64,000 nucleotides of DNA, taken from Hyparrhenia diplandra. Lineage: Eukaryota > Streptophyta > Magnoliopsida > Poales > Poaceae. How positions within the stretch are numbered: position 1 is the first letter of the stretch; each line of letters opens with the position of its first letter. Shown here in pieces: positions 33,043-44,599 of this stretch. The stretch covers positions 236,599-300,598 of the forward strand of contig JADLZK010005834.1 of assembly GCA_015847255.1 (NCBI GenBank). The letters are read 5' to 3'. Both the position numbers and the translations under genes were made by a program. The notes under the pieces are model-generated. The model made no database searches, was not told the origin of the DNA, and saw only the letters and a program-made list of their open reading frames with translations.

Positions 33043-35106
33043 ATGGCCTGCACTCAGGTACGTACGGACGTACATACAATGCTCGTCAGTAGCATTACAT
33101 GTCGCCAAACATTTGTATTGTATCGCAAATGACGTGACTTTGCTGTCGATCCATCAGGGGTGGTGCTCGACCTCAACCTCGTCGAGAACAGCGCGCTGGA
33201 GGACGGGCTGTCCGGCTGGGCGCCGGTGGGCGCGTGCACGGCGCTGTCGGTGGGCGAGGAGGAGCCGGCCAAGGTCCCGACCGAGACGATCAACGACGTG
33301 GCGGAGGACTACAGGCCGAGCGGACGGTACATCCTCGCGTCGGGCCGCGCCGACGAGGCGGACGGCCTGCGCCGGGCGATCGCGGCCGCCGCGCTCAAGC
33401 CCCGGGTCACGTACCGCGTCGCCGGCTGGATCGGCCTCGGAGACGGCGCCGAGGGAGTCGGCCATGCGGTGCGCGTCAACCTGCGAATGGACGACGGGTG
33501 CGTCGTCGAGGGAGGCGCTGTGTGCGCCGAGCCCGGCAAGTGGACGGAGATCAAGGGCGCGTTCAGGCTCAAGAAGAGCCCCTGCGTCGCCGAGGTGTAC
33601 GTCCAGGGCGCGCCCCCGGCGTCGACGTCAAGGTCATGGATCTCCAGGTCTTTGCTACCGACCGCAAGGCGAGGTTCAGGAAACTCAGAAAGAAGACTGA
33701 CAAGGTGAGTAGCGAGAGGAACTGTTCATAGGAGCCGACTTTTTACGCCTGGTTGGTGAGCGAGGTGGATAGGCACGGCTTGCTCGCCGCGAGAACGACA
33801 CTCGCTCGATCGATCGATTGCGGTCCGAACAAGATTTTCGTTCACAGTAGTCAGCTCAGATGTCCGTGCGCCACGCACTGAAGAATGCTGATGTGATCGA
33901 ATTGGGCAGGTGCGCAAGCGGGACGTGGTCCTCAACTTCGGCAGCGCGGCGGCGTCGGGCATCTCCGGCGCGTCCATCCGCGTGATGCAGATGGACAGCA
34001 GCTTCCCGTTCGGCACCTGCATCAACACCAACGTGATCCAGAACCCGGCGTTCGTGGACTTCTTCACCAAGCACTTCGACTGGGCGGTGTTCGAGAACGA
34101 GCTCAAGTGGTACCACACGGAGGCGCAGCAGGGGCAGCTCAACTACGCCGACTCGGACGCGCTGCTCGACTTCTGCGACCGCTACGGCAAGCCCGTGCGC
34201 GGCCACTGCATCTTCTGGGCCGTCGAGAACACGGTGCAGCAGTGGGTCAAGAACCTCGACAACGACCAGCTCAAGGAGGCGGTGCAGGGGCGCCTGACGA
34301 GCCTGCTCACCCGCTACGCCGGCCGGTTCCCGCACTACGACGTCAACAACGAGATGCTGCACGGCAGCTACTACAAGGACCGCCTGGGCGACGACATCAA
34401 CGCCTTCATGTTCCGGGAGACGACGCGGCTGGACCCGGGCGCCACGCTCTTCGTCAACGACTACAACGTCGAGGGGCGGCAACGACCCCAACGCGACGCC
34501 AGAGAAGTACATCGAGCAGATCACGTCGCTGCAGCAGAAGGGCGCGGCGGTGGGCGGCATCGGCCTGCAGGGGCACGTCACCAACCCGGTCGGGGAGGTC
34601 ATCTGCGACGCGCTCGACAAGCTCGCCACCACCGACCTGCCCGTCTGGCTCACCGAGCTGGATGTCAGCGAGTCCGACGTCGACCTCCGCGCCGAGGACC
34701 TCGAGGTGGTGCTCAGGGAGGCGTACGCGCACCCGGCCGTCGAGGGCGTCATGTTCTGGGGATTCATGCAGGGCCACATGTGGCGCCAGGACGCCTGCCT
34801 CATCAACGCCGACGGCACCATCAACGACGCCGGCGAGAGGTCAGTACTCCGTAAATTAAACACGCCAATGAAAAAGGATCAATAATCTCAGCCCCGAGAA
34901 TGCTCTGAACCACCTGCAGGTTCGTCGATCTCCGGAGGGAGTGGACATCGCACGCGCGCGGGCATATCGACAGCGCTGGCCACTTCAAGTTCAGGGGGTA
35001 CCACGGCACATACGTTGTGCAGCTCGCGACGGCGACGGGGAAGGTGCACAAGGCGTTCTCCGTGGAGAAAGGGGACACACCTCTTGTGCTGGACATGAAC
35101 CTTTAA
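33043..35106 (+). CDS. GH10 endo-1,4-beta-xylanase with N-terminal carbohydrate-binding region
   Basis: Hydrolyses beta-1,4-xylan. Exons: 33043-33057, 33158-33704, 33910-34839, 34920-35106, with GT..AG introns. Exon 2 is a CBM22-like region (NSALEDGLSGWAPVGAC.., YRPSGRYILASGR). Exon 3 is the GH10 barrel: acid/base Glu in DVNNEMLH (34351-34353) and nucleophile Glu in WLTELDVS (34655-34657). Exon 4 is the usual C-terminus (HIDSAGHFKFRGYHGTY). Three breaks need single-base changes: one base short where exon 2 begins, one short in the C run 33613-33617, one extra in the G run 34473-34476. With these the total is 560 codons, the size of cereal aleurone/tapetum xylanases, which likewise lack a signal peptide; none is seen here. 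Either a recent pseudogene or an intact gene with sequence errors. Confidence 0.85.
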
Positions 35107-35318
35107 CGATCACTTCTACCAGTCCTCCCTAGTTATATGGCCTTGAAAGGGTCCTAGTTTTATACTGATGATACACATACATACTACGACTACGACATAT
35201 ACATGGCATTGATTTGATCGAGCGGAGTGCGTAACAAATGCAACGCAAACAGAAAGCACTCAATTTTACATATCTACTGTATCTATGATTGGTATTGTAA
35301 GAGTAACTTAAGGTATTG

Positions 35319-35379
35319 TACTCCTTAAGAATTATTGGTGATGGTGAATAAAATGAACGAGCTATTCCTCGTTTTGTAG
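35319..35379 (+). repeat. 3'-flank segment of the xylanase gene, shared with 49522
   Basis: About 61 bp including a poly(A)-like aataaa. It recurs at 49522-49586 with a 3-bp insertion and two or three substitutions. Confidence 0.75.
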
Positions 35380-35399
35380 TAAACAGCAATGATGTTCTA

Positions 35400-36765
35400 T
35401 GCACTGATCCTACCTAGATCGATGATTTGATCTTTTTCTTTTAGGATACGTAGACTGACTGTTTTTCTTTTTCTTTTCTTTTTATTGCTTTGGGTTTCTT
35501 CCCTAAGTCCAAGAGATGTTCTACAATGTTTTCTACGATGTTTCGCATAATATATACATGATTTTCTGTGCCCTTCGCCTGGTTTCTAGCTTTTTTTCAC
35601 AGGCAGCTGGGATATAGCAACTCCCATATATGCCCGACATGCACCTGTTCTAGCTTGTTTTACTTGATGTCTTAGCATATCTTGTAGGCCTTTAATTAAC
35701 ATGGGGTTCTTATGTCCCTTCAAGCCAACCTTGCGTACATTGAGCTAAGCATGGTATACTGCTGCATCCATTTCGAATTATAAGATGTTTGAATTTTTTT
35801 TTTTATCTCAAGTTTAACCATCATGTTATTCAAAAACTAATTTAAGTCATATGTTGCCCATCACGTTACTGACATGATTCAAGTCATCTGTTACCCAAAC
35901 GTGTTGTTACCCATCACGGTAACCATATGTTCTTTTTATTACCCATCCTAGCGGTGTCACGATTTAAGTCAGCTGTTACTCATAAGTATTCTAATACACA
36001 TCATAAATACATGTCATTTTTAATATGTTTTATTAATTTGAAATTGATTGACTCGTAAAAAAACAAAATGTTACGACTCCAGCGGCTCCGGTGAGGTCCA
36101 GACGATCGGCCCCTCCTTCTATCTTCCTCTCCCCTTTCGGTCAGCATGGGCACATTTTCACCGAAAACCGAAATCGAACCGAACTGAACTGAAACTTAAC
36201 CCAAATCTTGGTTTTCCGGTTTACAGTTCTATCAAGTTCGGTGTTCGGCTTCGCTTCGCTTCGGTTTTGTGCCAGAATGAACCGAAACACCGAGCAACCG
36301 AAACACCCATTCGAGTTTTTCGAGTACAAACATCCGTTCGCGTGGAGACATGGAGAGATGAACTTACACCCTAGGGGCATCGGCCTAGCCCACCACGAAC
36401 TGTTGGCCTCTTCTACTCAAGTCACTCACGTACTCACCCACACCCATGGTCGTTCAGCTAGCCGCAACCGCAAGTCCAAACACCACTATCTCGATGTCTC
36501 GCTCCTAACCCTAGGAGGACGGAGCCACGGTCTCGACCACGGGCGGCGGGCGGCGGCGGCGCTACGCCCGGGCGTGATGTGGGCGGCGACCGATGACGGC
36601 GCTACGCCGACTACTACGGCATGACTGCGTAAGACCAGCGGCCAGAGGCGGATCTAGAATTTTGTGTCAATGATCTCTGCAGATCCAGAATTTTTTGTCA
36701 TTGATGTCAGTGTAAACTCTTAACTATTGCGATGTGGCTTCTAGTAAACGAATTACACAATAGTA
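35400..36765. other. Intergenic, with simple repeats
   Basis: AT-rich to 36050, with a degenerate 'caagtcat(a/c)tgtt(g/a)ccca' word repeated near 35840-35910 and a Stowaway-like half end at 35765-35805. 36130-36310 is dense in 'ccgaa(c/a)' words. 36360-36620 is GC-rich without a recognised gene. Confidence 0.4.
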
Positions 36766-36812
36766 GATGAATATTCTCTCTGTCTCTAAATAAATCAATT
36801 TTTAAAGTTTTA

Positions 36813-37559
36813 CTAGCAAAACATGCCCGGCGTTGCACCGGGACATGTGTAAATTATTGTCCTTTTCTCATACCAAAACCATGTCATGCATCATCGCAAC
36901 ACACATTAGCTTCACATGACACTCCATATCAGTGTGTTGCAATTGTTAAAAATTATCATATGCAATTATATGTTGTAGAAGAAGCATGGAACATGGTGTA
37001 TTTCCACGTGCTGGTAGATCAAAGACACACCTAATTAATTAGAGGTGTGATGTTCTTGGTAAAAGCCTTAGTTGTATTGTTTTTCCTGAACAATGCTTGC
37101 CACGTCCTTTAATTTTGCTTTTGCTTGCTTTGTAAAAAACGTTGCTCGTGGCTTCGTACGTGTTGCGTTAGTGTGCCTACGCTGTTTGGACGTCTACGTT
37201 GTAATGTGTAATTTTTAAAAAAAACATGTGTCCAAAAGAATAGATTCTTAAAAAAATGTGTGTCCTAAATAATAGAAATTGAAAGAAAAACAATTAAACA
37301 TCTATTAAATATATAAGATTGCCATATACGTCAAGAATAATTCTTAAAAAACATGTGTCCTAAATAATAGAAATTAAAAGAAAAAGCAATTAAACATCTA
37401 TTAAATATATAAGATTGCCATATACGTCAAGAAAAGGGATAGGAGAGCGCCGGTGTATATACGCATTGCAACCGGACTCTCCTCGCTCGGTTCCGGAGGG
37501 CAGGCAGGCTGGACGAAATTTTTGGATGGACGAAATCTCTCTTTATTAGTAGGTATAGA
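36813..37559 (-). mobile_element. Non-autonomous Helitron E
   Basis: On the minus strand it begins TCTATACCTACTAATAAAG (from 37559), after an A. It ends with hairpin CCCGGTGC-aac-GCCGGG (36842-36826), nine bases, then CTAG and a T in the flank. TC start, 3' hairpin, CTRR end and A/T insertion site are all present. It is 747 bp with no ORF of note. Confidence 0.8.
37247..37434 (+). repeat. About 95-bp tandem duplication inside Helitron E
   Basis: Two units (about 37247-37341 and 37343-37434) share 'gtgtcctaaataatagaaatt' and 'catctattaaatatataag', differing by a few bases. Confidence 0.85.
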
Positions 37560-37895
37560 TTAAGTCCTTATTAGGAAATAAATAAATATTTTTGATAAAA
37601 GGTATTCCAATCGTATAGGGAAACCTTATAAGAGATTGCTTAGATTATTTAGTCCCACTAGCCGGGCTATATAAGCAAGGGTATGTAATCTCTTTGGGGA
37701 CAAGCAAGCAATAAAAATAGTTCGTATCTCTATCTCTCTCTCTCCAACCGCCGCCGCCACGCCGCCGCCGCCGCCACCGCGCCCCGCTGCCGCCGCCGCT
37801 CTTTGCGAGACAGACCACTCCCTACGCCACCTTCTCCGCCCCCCCAAGGACCGTTGGTGACATGTCACAACCGCCCAATGGAACCGGTCTGCGAC
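37560..37895 (+). repeat. 5' LTR remnant of element 1
   Basis: Aligns with 40070-40413 of the 3' LTR; about 220 bp of its start are missing. Helitron E lies directly on the left edge. Confidence 0.75.
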
Positions 37896-37911
37896 CGGTT
37901 GGTATCCGGAG

Positions 37912-39855
37912 ACGTGGCGATTCCCACCACCGATGGCTTCCGAGATGCAAGAGTTCACCAAAGAGTTTTGAAGGAGCTCCTCGACCACAAGCCGCGTCAA
38001 GATCCGCCGACACTTTGACGAGATCGAGACGCAGCGTTCGCCCGCATGGAGTTCGCCTACACCACCCCGACGCTTCCCTACCTGCTACGCCGACGGCCAC
38101 GACGACCGCGCCGAGAACAGCCCACCGTCGCCGTTTGCCGCCGAGCGAGGGGGGCCCGGCGCTGCCCCGATCGCCGCCTCCCCTGCCACGACATCGTTGG
38201 CCGGCGCCGACCCTACCATCCTCAGCTGGAGGAGGATGACGACGTTGTCCGTGACACACCGGCCGCCAGCGACATCGTCACCGACGACAACGCGGCGAAC
38301 CCGGCTGCCCCTCGTCTCCACCGACACCTGCGACCGCGCAGGGACTCCCCGGCAGAGACGGCGTCACCCACGGCACAGCTCCGCGGTGCCACCCGCGCAC
38401 CACGCCCCCCGGTCACCGGACCTACCCCCTCTCTTTGGATTCGCAAGATGGAGCTGATGTTCGAGCTCAAGGAGGACATTGACCCGGCTACGCTCGGTAT
38501 GCTGCCTTCCATCCGATAGGTCCCGCTGCAGTCCGGGGTTCAACAGGGCTATTCCGGAGGAGGCCCACGGGTCGAGTGGGACGTCTTCACCCACTACCGC
38601 TGGGTAGCGACTTCAAACCCCCATCATCACCGACACCACGGGGGAGTACGCGCCTCCTTCTCGGGAGGGGCAGCCTGGACGACTACATCTCCACTTTCGA
38701 GCTATGCGATTCGCATGGATCTTGAGGGCCGGCGCCACGCGTCGGCCCTATTCGGCGGCGGCCTATGCGACACACCGCGACGACGGCCGAGTGGTTCGAG
38801 CCTCGCGTTCGATGGCGGGAGGCCATCGACCTTGCCCCCGCTTCGACAACGAGCCGCCAGTCGCGGCGGCCCGACCTGGGCGCCCACCGTCGCCGGCTAC
38901 TTCCACGACGCTCCGATATATAGACGACATCGACGCCTGGCCACCGTGCCAGCCCGGCAGCGCCTTTGCGCCGCCATGGACGCGTCGATGAGTTGGCGTC
39001 GCCGCGACCTCATCGAGCTACACTGGCACCATGATCAACAAGGGCTTCGGGATCATCGCCCAATGCCATCGAGCTTCTGACGCCGCACAGGAGATGGAGC
39101 CTCCACCACGGCGTTTGTGAGGTACTTTCACTGCTACTACATCCCGCGCAGCTTCGGACCTCCTGCCGACGACTTCGCTTTGAGGAGGCGTGCCCCTGCA
39201 TGGCATAGCATGGGCTTCCACCTCCCCACCCGGCCACGTGAAGACCGGGGTGTTCCCGCGAGCGTGCTTCTCCCTCTGCACGCAGGGACGTCAAGCTCGA
39301 GGGACATCACGGTCCTCCTCTTTTGACAATGGCGGCGACATCTTCCTCGCGCCGACAAGCGTCGTCGTCAGCGCCACGACAGCACCGGTGCCCGGGTGGA
39401 CGCCGCGTCTGACGGCCAGCTGACGACCTCCTCTACGCCCGTCTCCTCGGCTTCTCCCTCGTCGCGCCTTCGTCGCTCACGACATGTGTTTGCGAGGCAC
39501 ATACATGCAAAGTTTTTGTGCCCGACGACGTACCTTCCGGACTCCCGACCTTGGCGCGCCAGGTGATCGAGCTCTCTGGCGGAACTTCGGCGCCTCCGTC
39601 ATGTGGTGTGCATGGATGGGCGCGCCCAGCCGTTCGGCCAAGCTAAGCTATAAGTTTAGCATCTGCTTCGGCGAGCACGCACCTCGACTTCTCCTTCGCC
39701 CGGCGGCGGCGGCGTCTGCAATGTGACGACAACGACAAGTCAGGTCCACTCATCCTCAACCGGTCCGGCATGGTCACCTCTCCGGTCGGCATCCCCTTAG
39801 CGCCTGGTGGGTTAGGCGGCACGCGGATTCGCCGCCTCGTCGAGCGGTGGGGAAA
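37912..39855 (+). pseudogene. Interior of LTR element 1, gag-like, decayed
   Basis: An early ATG (37933) opens MASEMQEFTKEF before a stop, followed by frames that switch. A segment near 38430-38515 (SLWIRKMELMFELKE) resembles a retroelement gag core weakly. The last ORF piece (near 39740-39900) ends at the purine tract. No protease, RT or integrase was seen. Confidence 0.4.
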
Positions 39856-40413
39856 TGTCATGAACCGGAATTGGGCCAACCACGGACGGGCTAAGAGGGC
39901 TTGAATCGGCCACGGGGCGGCCCACGAGGTAGCAGTAGCGGTGCGGGAAGGGGGCCGGCGCCCCTGCCGCGCCGCCGCCTTCCCTTCGCCGCTTTTTGAC
40001 TCTACTTCGTCATCAAGTTAGGGTTATCTTAGGCTTTTGGTGTGTAAAGGGAATATTCAATCTATAAGGAAGACCCTTATTAGAAAATAAATAAATATTG
40101 CTTGTAAAAGGTATTTCAATCGTATAAGGAAACCTTATAGGGGATTTTGCTTAGATTAGAAGTCCCACTTGCCGTGCTATATAAGCAAGGGTATGTAATT
40201 TCTTTGGGGATAAGCAAGCAATAAAATAGTTCGTATCTCTCTCTCTCTCTCTCAACGCGCGGCGCCGCCCATCGCCGGGCCACGTGTACGCCCCGCCCGC
40301 GCCGCCGTTGGCGGCGCCGCCACCCATGCCAGGCAGCCGCTCCCTATGCCACCTTCTCCACCCCAAGGACCGTCGATGGCGTGTCACAACCGCCCAATCG
40401 AACCGATGCGACA
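39856..40413 (+). repeat. 3' LTR of element 1
   Basis: 558 bp, TGTC..GACA ends, with TATA-like tatataa near 40181 and (CT)n at 40229-40252. Confidence 0.8.
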
Positions 40414-40875
40414 CACTAGGAAAAAGATAAATGCTAGAAATTCTAACGTTAATCGAAAACATCGAGCCGTCAATCAAAAGTCTCTAGCGACAGGTTGCCA
40501 TTGGATCTATTTTTTTTTCTAAGAAATTACCCACCTATGCTGTCACGTAGATAAAAAATAGCCAAAAATATAATTTTTTGGAGAAAAAGTAGTTACGTAT
40601 AGAAAAACAAATAAAATCTTGGTCGGTTGTATTTAATTGGTTTTCTGGAGAAAAAAAGTAGTTACGTGTAGAAAAGCAATTAAAATCTTGGTCGGCTGTA
40701 TTTAATTGGTTAATAACAAAATTAAATAATACGCATGAAATTCTCACGTACCATCATTACGTATACGTGTTTTGGCCCTAAATATCTGACGTGTCATTTA
40801 TTTAGTAGAAAATTGTCAATACCTAGAAACAAGGTATAAGGTGTGCAACCGTAAAAGATCTATAATTAATTAAAG
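40414..40875 (+). mobile_element. Helitron-like fragment C
   Basis: Same family as A and B but on the plus strand; it starts inside the family sequence at cactaggaaaaagataaa because LTR element 1 sits at this point. A 67-bp unit ending 'ggtcgg(t/c)tgtatttaattgg' is duplicated at 40580-40712. Confidence 0.5.
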
Positions 40876-41125
40876 TAAAAAGAAAAAAATACAAATCTAA
40901 ATTAACCTCTCATCATCTCATCCTATCTCGCACTCATATACAAGCCCCGCCGCCGCAGCCATCGGCCATTGCCACCGAACGTCAACCAATCAGGCAAACT
41001 AAACCGAGCTTTCTATCCGGCCATGTACGTCAGATCTTCCCTCCCAGGCATGTGTTTCTGTCATCTTCCCGGTTCTTGGTAGGCCCTGTGATCAATTGTT
41101 GTTTTGATTGTCTATCTCTACTAAT

Positions 41126-41320
41126 CGATCTCCTATTTTGGCTTGGCGTATAGGTTTCATCAACCACTATGAGTACCGATTTGACAAAAGATGTCAAGCC
41201 AAATTATCAAGGTCTCCAGGAAGAGCTGAACTCAGCATCCTGTATCAATACATGGATGTAGTAGATGTAAATCGCAACTCGGCCGACAGCGAGGTCTATA
41301 TCTATGTTATTGGTTACCCT
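41126..41320 (+). repeat. Exon-like repeat, copy 2
   Basis: Matches 10690-10497. Here a good acceptor (gtatAG, 41148-41153) precedes the shared coding frame (core QAKLSRSPGRAEL), which supports an exon origin. No complete gene was found. Confidence 0.55.
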
Positions 41321-41324
41321 CTCC

Positions 41325-41402
41325 TCATTTCTTGTATTAAAAAACTTCTTTTTGCTTAATGAAAAACGCGCTTAGGCGTGGTCGCAAAAAAAAAAAAAAA
41401 AA
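41325..41402 (+). mobile_element. LINE 3' tail with poly(A)
   Basis: The sequence 'ttcttgtattaaaaaacttctttttgcttaatg..' followed by 17 A residues (41386-41402) looks like the 3' end of a grass LINE. Only this tail is present, abutting the exon-like repeat. Confidence 0.5.
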
Positions 41403-41496
41403 TAGACGGGTAGCCATGTTACCATCCATAACGAAGCATTTATACATGTCTTGCAAATTCCTGCTGATTTTTCTACAAAAATATTAAAACACATGG

Positions 41497-42050
41497 TGTC
41501 ATGACCCATGGGCAAGGGCCCAACAGGCCCAAGGAGGAGGGCGCGCGACGCGCTGGCCGCCGCCGCCTGCCGTCGGTCCGTCGTCATCCTTCGCTTCATC
41601 GTTAAGTAATAATTATTTAAGAAATAAATATTTAGGGAAAGAAATAAATTACTTTGTCAAGAGGTATTCCAATCTATAAAGAAACCTCCTAGATATTTCT
41701 TAGTATGCAAGTCTCCCCTCGGACTATAAATACAAAGGGGCTTGTGTCAGTTGAATCTTAAGCGAGAAAAATTAAAAGGGTAGCTCCCTCAACAGCTTCT
41801 ATCTTCAGCTCTCAATATCTCTCTCTCTCTCTCAGGCGCACGCCGCCGCGCTTCGACGCCGGCGCCAAGATCGCACTACATCGCCCTGCGTGCGCCACCC
41901 GCGCCACGCCCGCCGCCTCCACCACCGCCCGTCGGCGCTGCCGCTGGCGCGGCCGCGACCGCCGCCAGCGCTGCCACCTCCATCGCCGTCCTTCCCGCCC
42001 CGACGAGCGGCGATTCCATGTCAGTTCGGCCCAATCTGGCTGAGTTCGGC
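41497..42050 (+). repeat. 5' LTR of element 2
   Basis: About 554 bp matching 43837-44387. It contains TATA-like tataaata and a (CT)n run at 41816-41834. Confidence 0.85.
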
Positions 42051-42119
42051 GGTGGTATCCGGAGACGGGGCCGATTCCCACCACCGGCGGCTTCCGACCA
42101 CCACTAACGCCAAAGATCC

Positions 42120-43836
42120 GATGGACAGCCACAAGATCGCCGAGCTCCGGATGGGGATTTGCAGTTTGCTGATTTCGTGAAGGAAATCCAGGCCAACTTC
42201 ACCGCCCCTGGAGAAGTTCGATGAACAGCCTACCATCGACGACAATGACGTCGCCCACACAGGCGCCGCCAAAGGAGGGTACAACTACCACCGGCGCCAT
42301 GATGCGTCCAACGAGGTCCTCAAGGACGCCAGCGCAGATGACGACCCTCCCATTGGCGCCAACGACGTCGCCCCCGACGCCCACCGTCATCACCATGTCG
42401 ATCATCGACAACATCAGCTCCAGCGACGACGACTCCAGCACCAACACCACTAATGTCAACCCCAACGTGCTGAACATCAATGACGCTATCACGGACAACT
42501 ACGCCAACGTCGATGACAACGATGCCCCCAAGGGGGCGTTGCCAATGGCAAAGACGCCTCCCACGGGTGACAATGCCGACCACGACGTCAACAACAATGG
42601 CGTCCACGACAACGGCGCCTGAGAAGGCAACCCCATCGGCACCTCGCCAACGGAATATCAGCTCTACCAAAGATATGAGGTATGCTGCTATCCCACGACA
42701 ATAGCGGTGCTTCTACGGTTCATCCGTATGCCAAGCCAGGCGCGACTGGAGGACAGAGATACCTGCACACGGTGTCTCCCTTGCGGCTTCAAGCAGTCTA
42801 TCTACGGCGACCTCATCAGCAACATAGCGCCAACAGGACTGCACGAGGACCAGGTACAACTTCGTCACGCTTCCAAGTTCCCGCCAGCGGCCTCTACACC
42901 ATACCGGGGGGAGGCCATACAGCGGGAGGCGCCCGCACAATGGACGGACGCGATGCAATTCGCTCGTCGCTTCCGCCCCTTCGCCACGTTCGTCACCACG
43001 GCTCGTCGATAGCCGATGGACACGACACCGAGGGACGACTTGGCTATGACAGCCAGGGCCGACTCGAGGGCCGATCCGGTCAGCTCACTCGTTCCTCGAC
43101 GACATCGCCAGCAAGGCCGTGGGCTGCGATGCACCGATGGGCGCCCTACGAATAACGCGTCGATCCACCTCGCCCAAGTGTTCCAACGCTTCCATCTTCA
43201 GCAAGCCTCGAGTTGTGAGCTTCACCGAGCGACGACAAGAGGTACACGCCACCCACATCAACCCCCTCTACCTCGTCGACCTCGGCCAAATCTCCGGAGG
43301 CTCTCGTTCCACCTCAACTTGCTACATCAACGGATCACGAGCTACGACATAGCGGAACCAACAAGCTCCAGGCGGGAGCACCAGTTTGGGCGACACTCGC
43401 GGTGATTGGCGTCCACCTTCCGACGACTCCGCCATTCGTGCGGGCTTCACGACAAGCAACCGGTCTTGAAGGAGCCACCACATATCTTCTTGCCGTGAGC
43501 CAATCTTCTTCCTCGACAACCACCACCACTACGCCCTCGAGAATTGTCCAAGGTACTATGGGATGTACTCGAACCAGGTGGGATAATTTTTGCACACACT
43601 TCAAGTTGGCTTTCACTCCTCGGCGTGCCGGCACCGATGCAACCACCTCCAGAGCAATGGAATTCCATTCATTGAACCAAAGATCAACAAAGGTCAGCAT
43701 CTTCATCTTCGCCCAGCTCATTCCCCCGACACAAGTGGATGCAACAACCTTCAGGCCGTGCTACTTCGATCAAACCGTCAACAACGACAGCCGTGCAGAA
43801 CCACAGCGCGAGGATTTTGTCGAAAAAGGGGGGTAA
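42120..43836 (+). pseudogene. Interior of LTR element 2, low-complexity coding
   Basis: ATG at 42120 opens a short MDSHKIAELRMG frame. The ORF 42221-42622 is Thr/Pro-rich then Asn/Asp-rich (SSSDDDSSTNTTNV), as in a disordered linker. Later frames (42682-43155, 43402-43836) have no domain. It may be a decayed gag or captured host DNA. Confidence 0.35.
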
Positions 43837-44387
43837 TTTCATGACCCATGGGCAAAGGGGCCCAACAGGCCCAAGGAGGAGGGGCGCCGACGCGCTGGCC
43901 GGCCGCCGCGCCGCCGCCCGCGGTCCGTCGTCATCCGCTTCGTCATTAAGTAATAATTATTTAAAGAATAAATATTTAGGGAAAGAAATAAATTACTTTG
44001 TCAAGAGGTATTCCAATTTATAAGGAAACCTCCTAGATATTTCTTAGTATGCAAGTCTCCCTCAGACTATAAATACAAGGGGCTTGTAATCGGTTGAATC
44101 TTAAGCGAAAAATTAAAAGGGTAGCTCCCGCAACAGCTTCTATCTTCAGCTCTCAATCTCTCTCTCTACGCGCGCAAGACGCCGCCGCCCTTTCGACGCC
44201 CGCGCCAAAGCCTGCGCCACGCACGTCTTGCCCAGTGCAGCGACCCGCAGCGCCGCCCGCCTCCACCACCGCCCGTCGCGCCCCTGCCAAAGGCGCGGCC
44301 GCTGCCACCTCCATCGTTGTCCTTCCCGCCCCGAATTTAACGGCGATTCCATGTCAGTTCGGCCCAATCTAGCTGGGTTCCTCGACA
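43837..44387 (+). repeat. 3' LTR of element 2
   Basis: 551 bp; its first bases read TTTCATGAC against TGTCATGAC in the 5' LTR. Confidence 0.85.
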
Positions 44388-44599
44388 CATGGACACCGTG
44401 GTTTGCCTATTTGCCGAGCATCGAGTTTGCATGGCGACAAGTAGCCAACAAGAAATAATGAGGGTTACATTTGCAACATAGATATTGTCGAATGATCGAT
44501 GGACCTCACTACTAGGACAATGCAACATAGATGATATTGTGCCGACGTAAGGGTTACACTCTCAGCCTATCCACTGTAAGATCATACACAATGCATCCA

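Larger units (their letters stand above)
37560..40413 (+). mobile_element. Small LTR element 1, 5' LTR truncated
   Basis: The 3' LTR (39856-40413) starts TGTCATGAAC and ends GACA; the 5' LTR survives only from 37560. TATA-like tatataa (37669) and a (CT)n leader lie in each LTR. The PBS TGGTATCCGGAG (37900) is a variant of the tRNA-Met site, and a purine tract gtggggaaa precedes the 3' LTR. It is related to element 2 (same tips, PBS and CT-rich leader). The GC-rich interior has frameshifted ORFs and no recognisable pol. Confidence 0.75.
41497..44387 (+). mobile_element. Small LTR element 2, complete, non-autonomous
   Basis: 2.9 kb with TGTC..GACA ends and a perfect 5-bp target duplication CATGG (41492-41496, 44388-44392). 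5' LTR 41497 to about 42050, PBS TGGTATCCGGAG at 42052, purine tract before 43837, 3' LTR 43837-44387. TATA-like tataaata at 41725. The interior encodes no retroelement enzyme that I can recognise. Confidence 0.85.

Noticed and set aside
32241..33092. 283-residue plus-strand ORF before the xylanase
   Set aside because: It crosses the (TA)n tract and intergenic DNA without domain. Only its end overlaps exon 1; an extension of the xylanase N-terminus in this frame has no ATG near the TATA region.
33856..34863. 335-residue minus-strand ORF opposite the xylanase
   Set aside because: It mirrors the GH10 exon, is Val/Arg/Ala-rich and has no domain. The plus strand carries catalytic motifs and splice sites.
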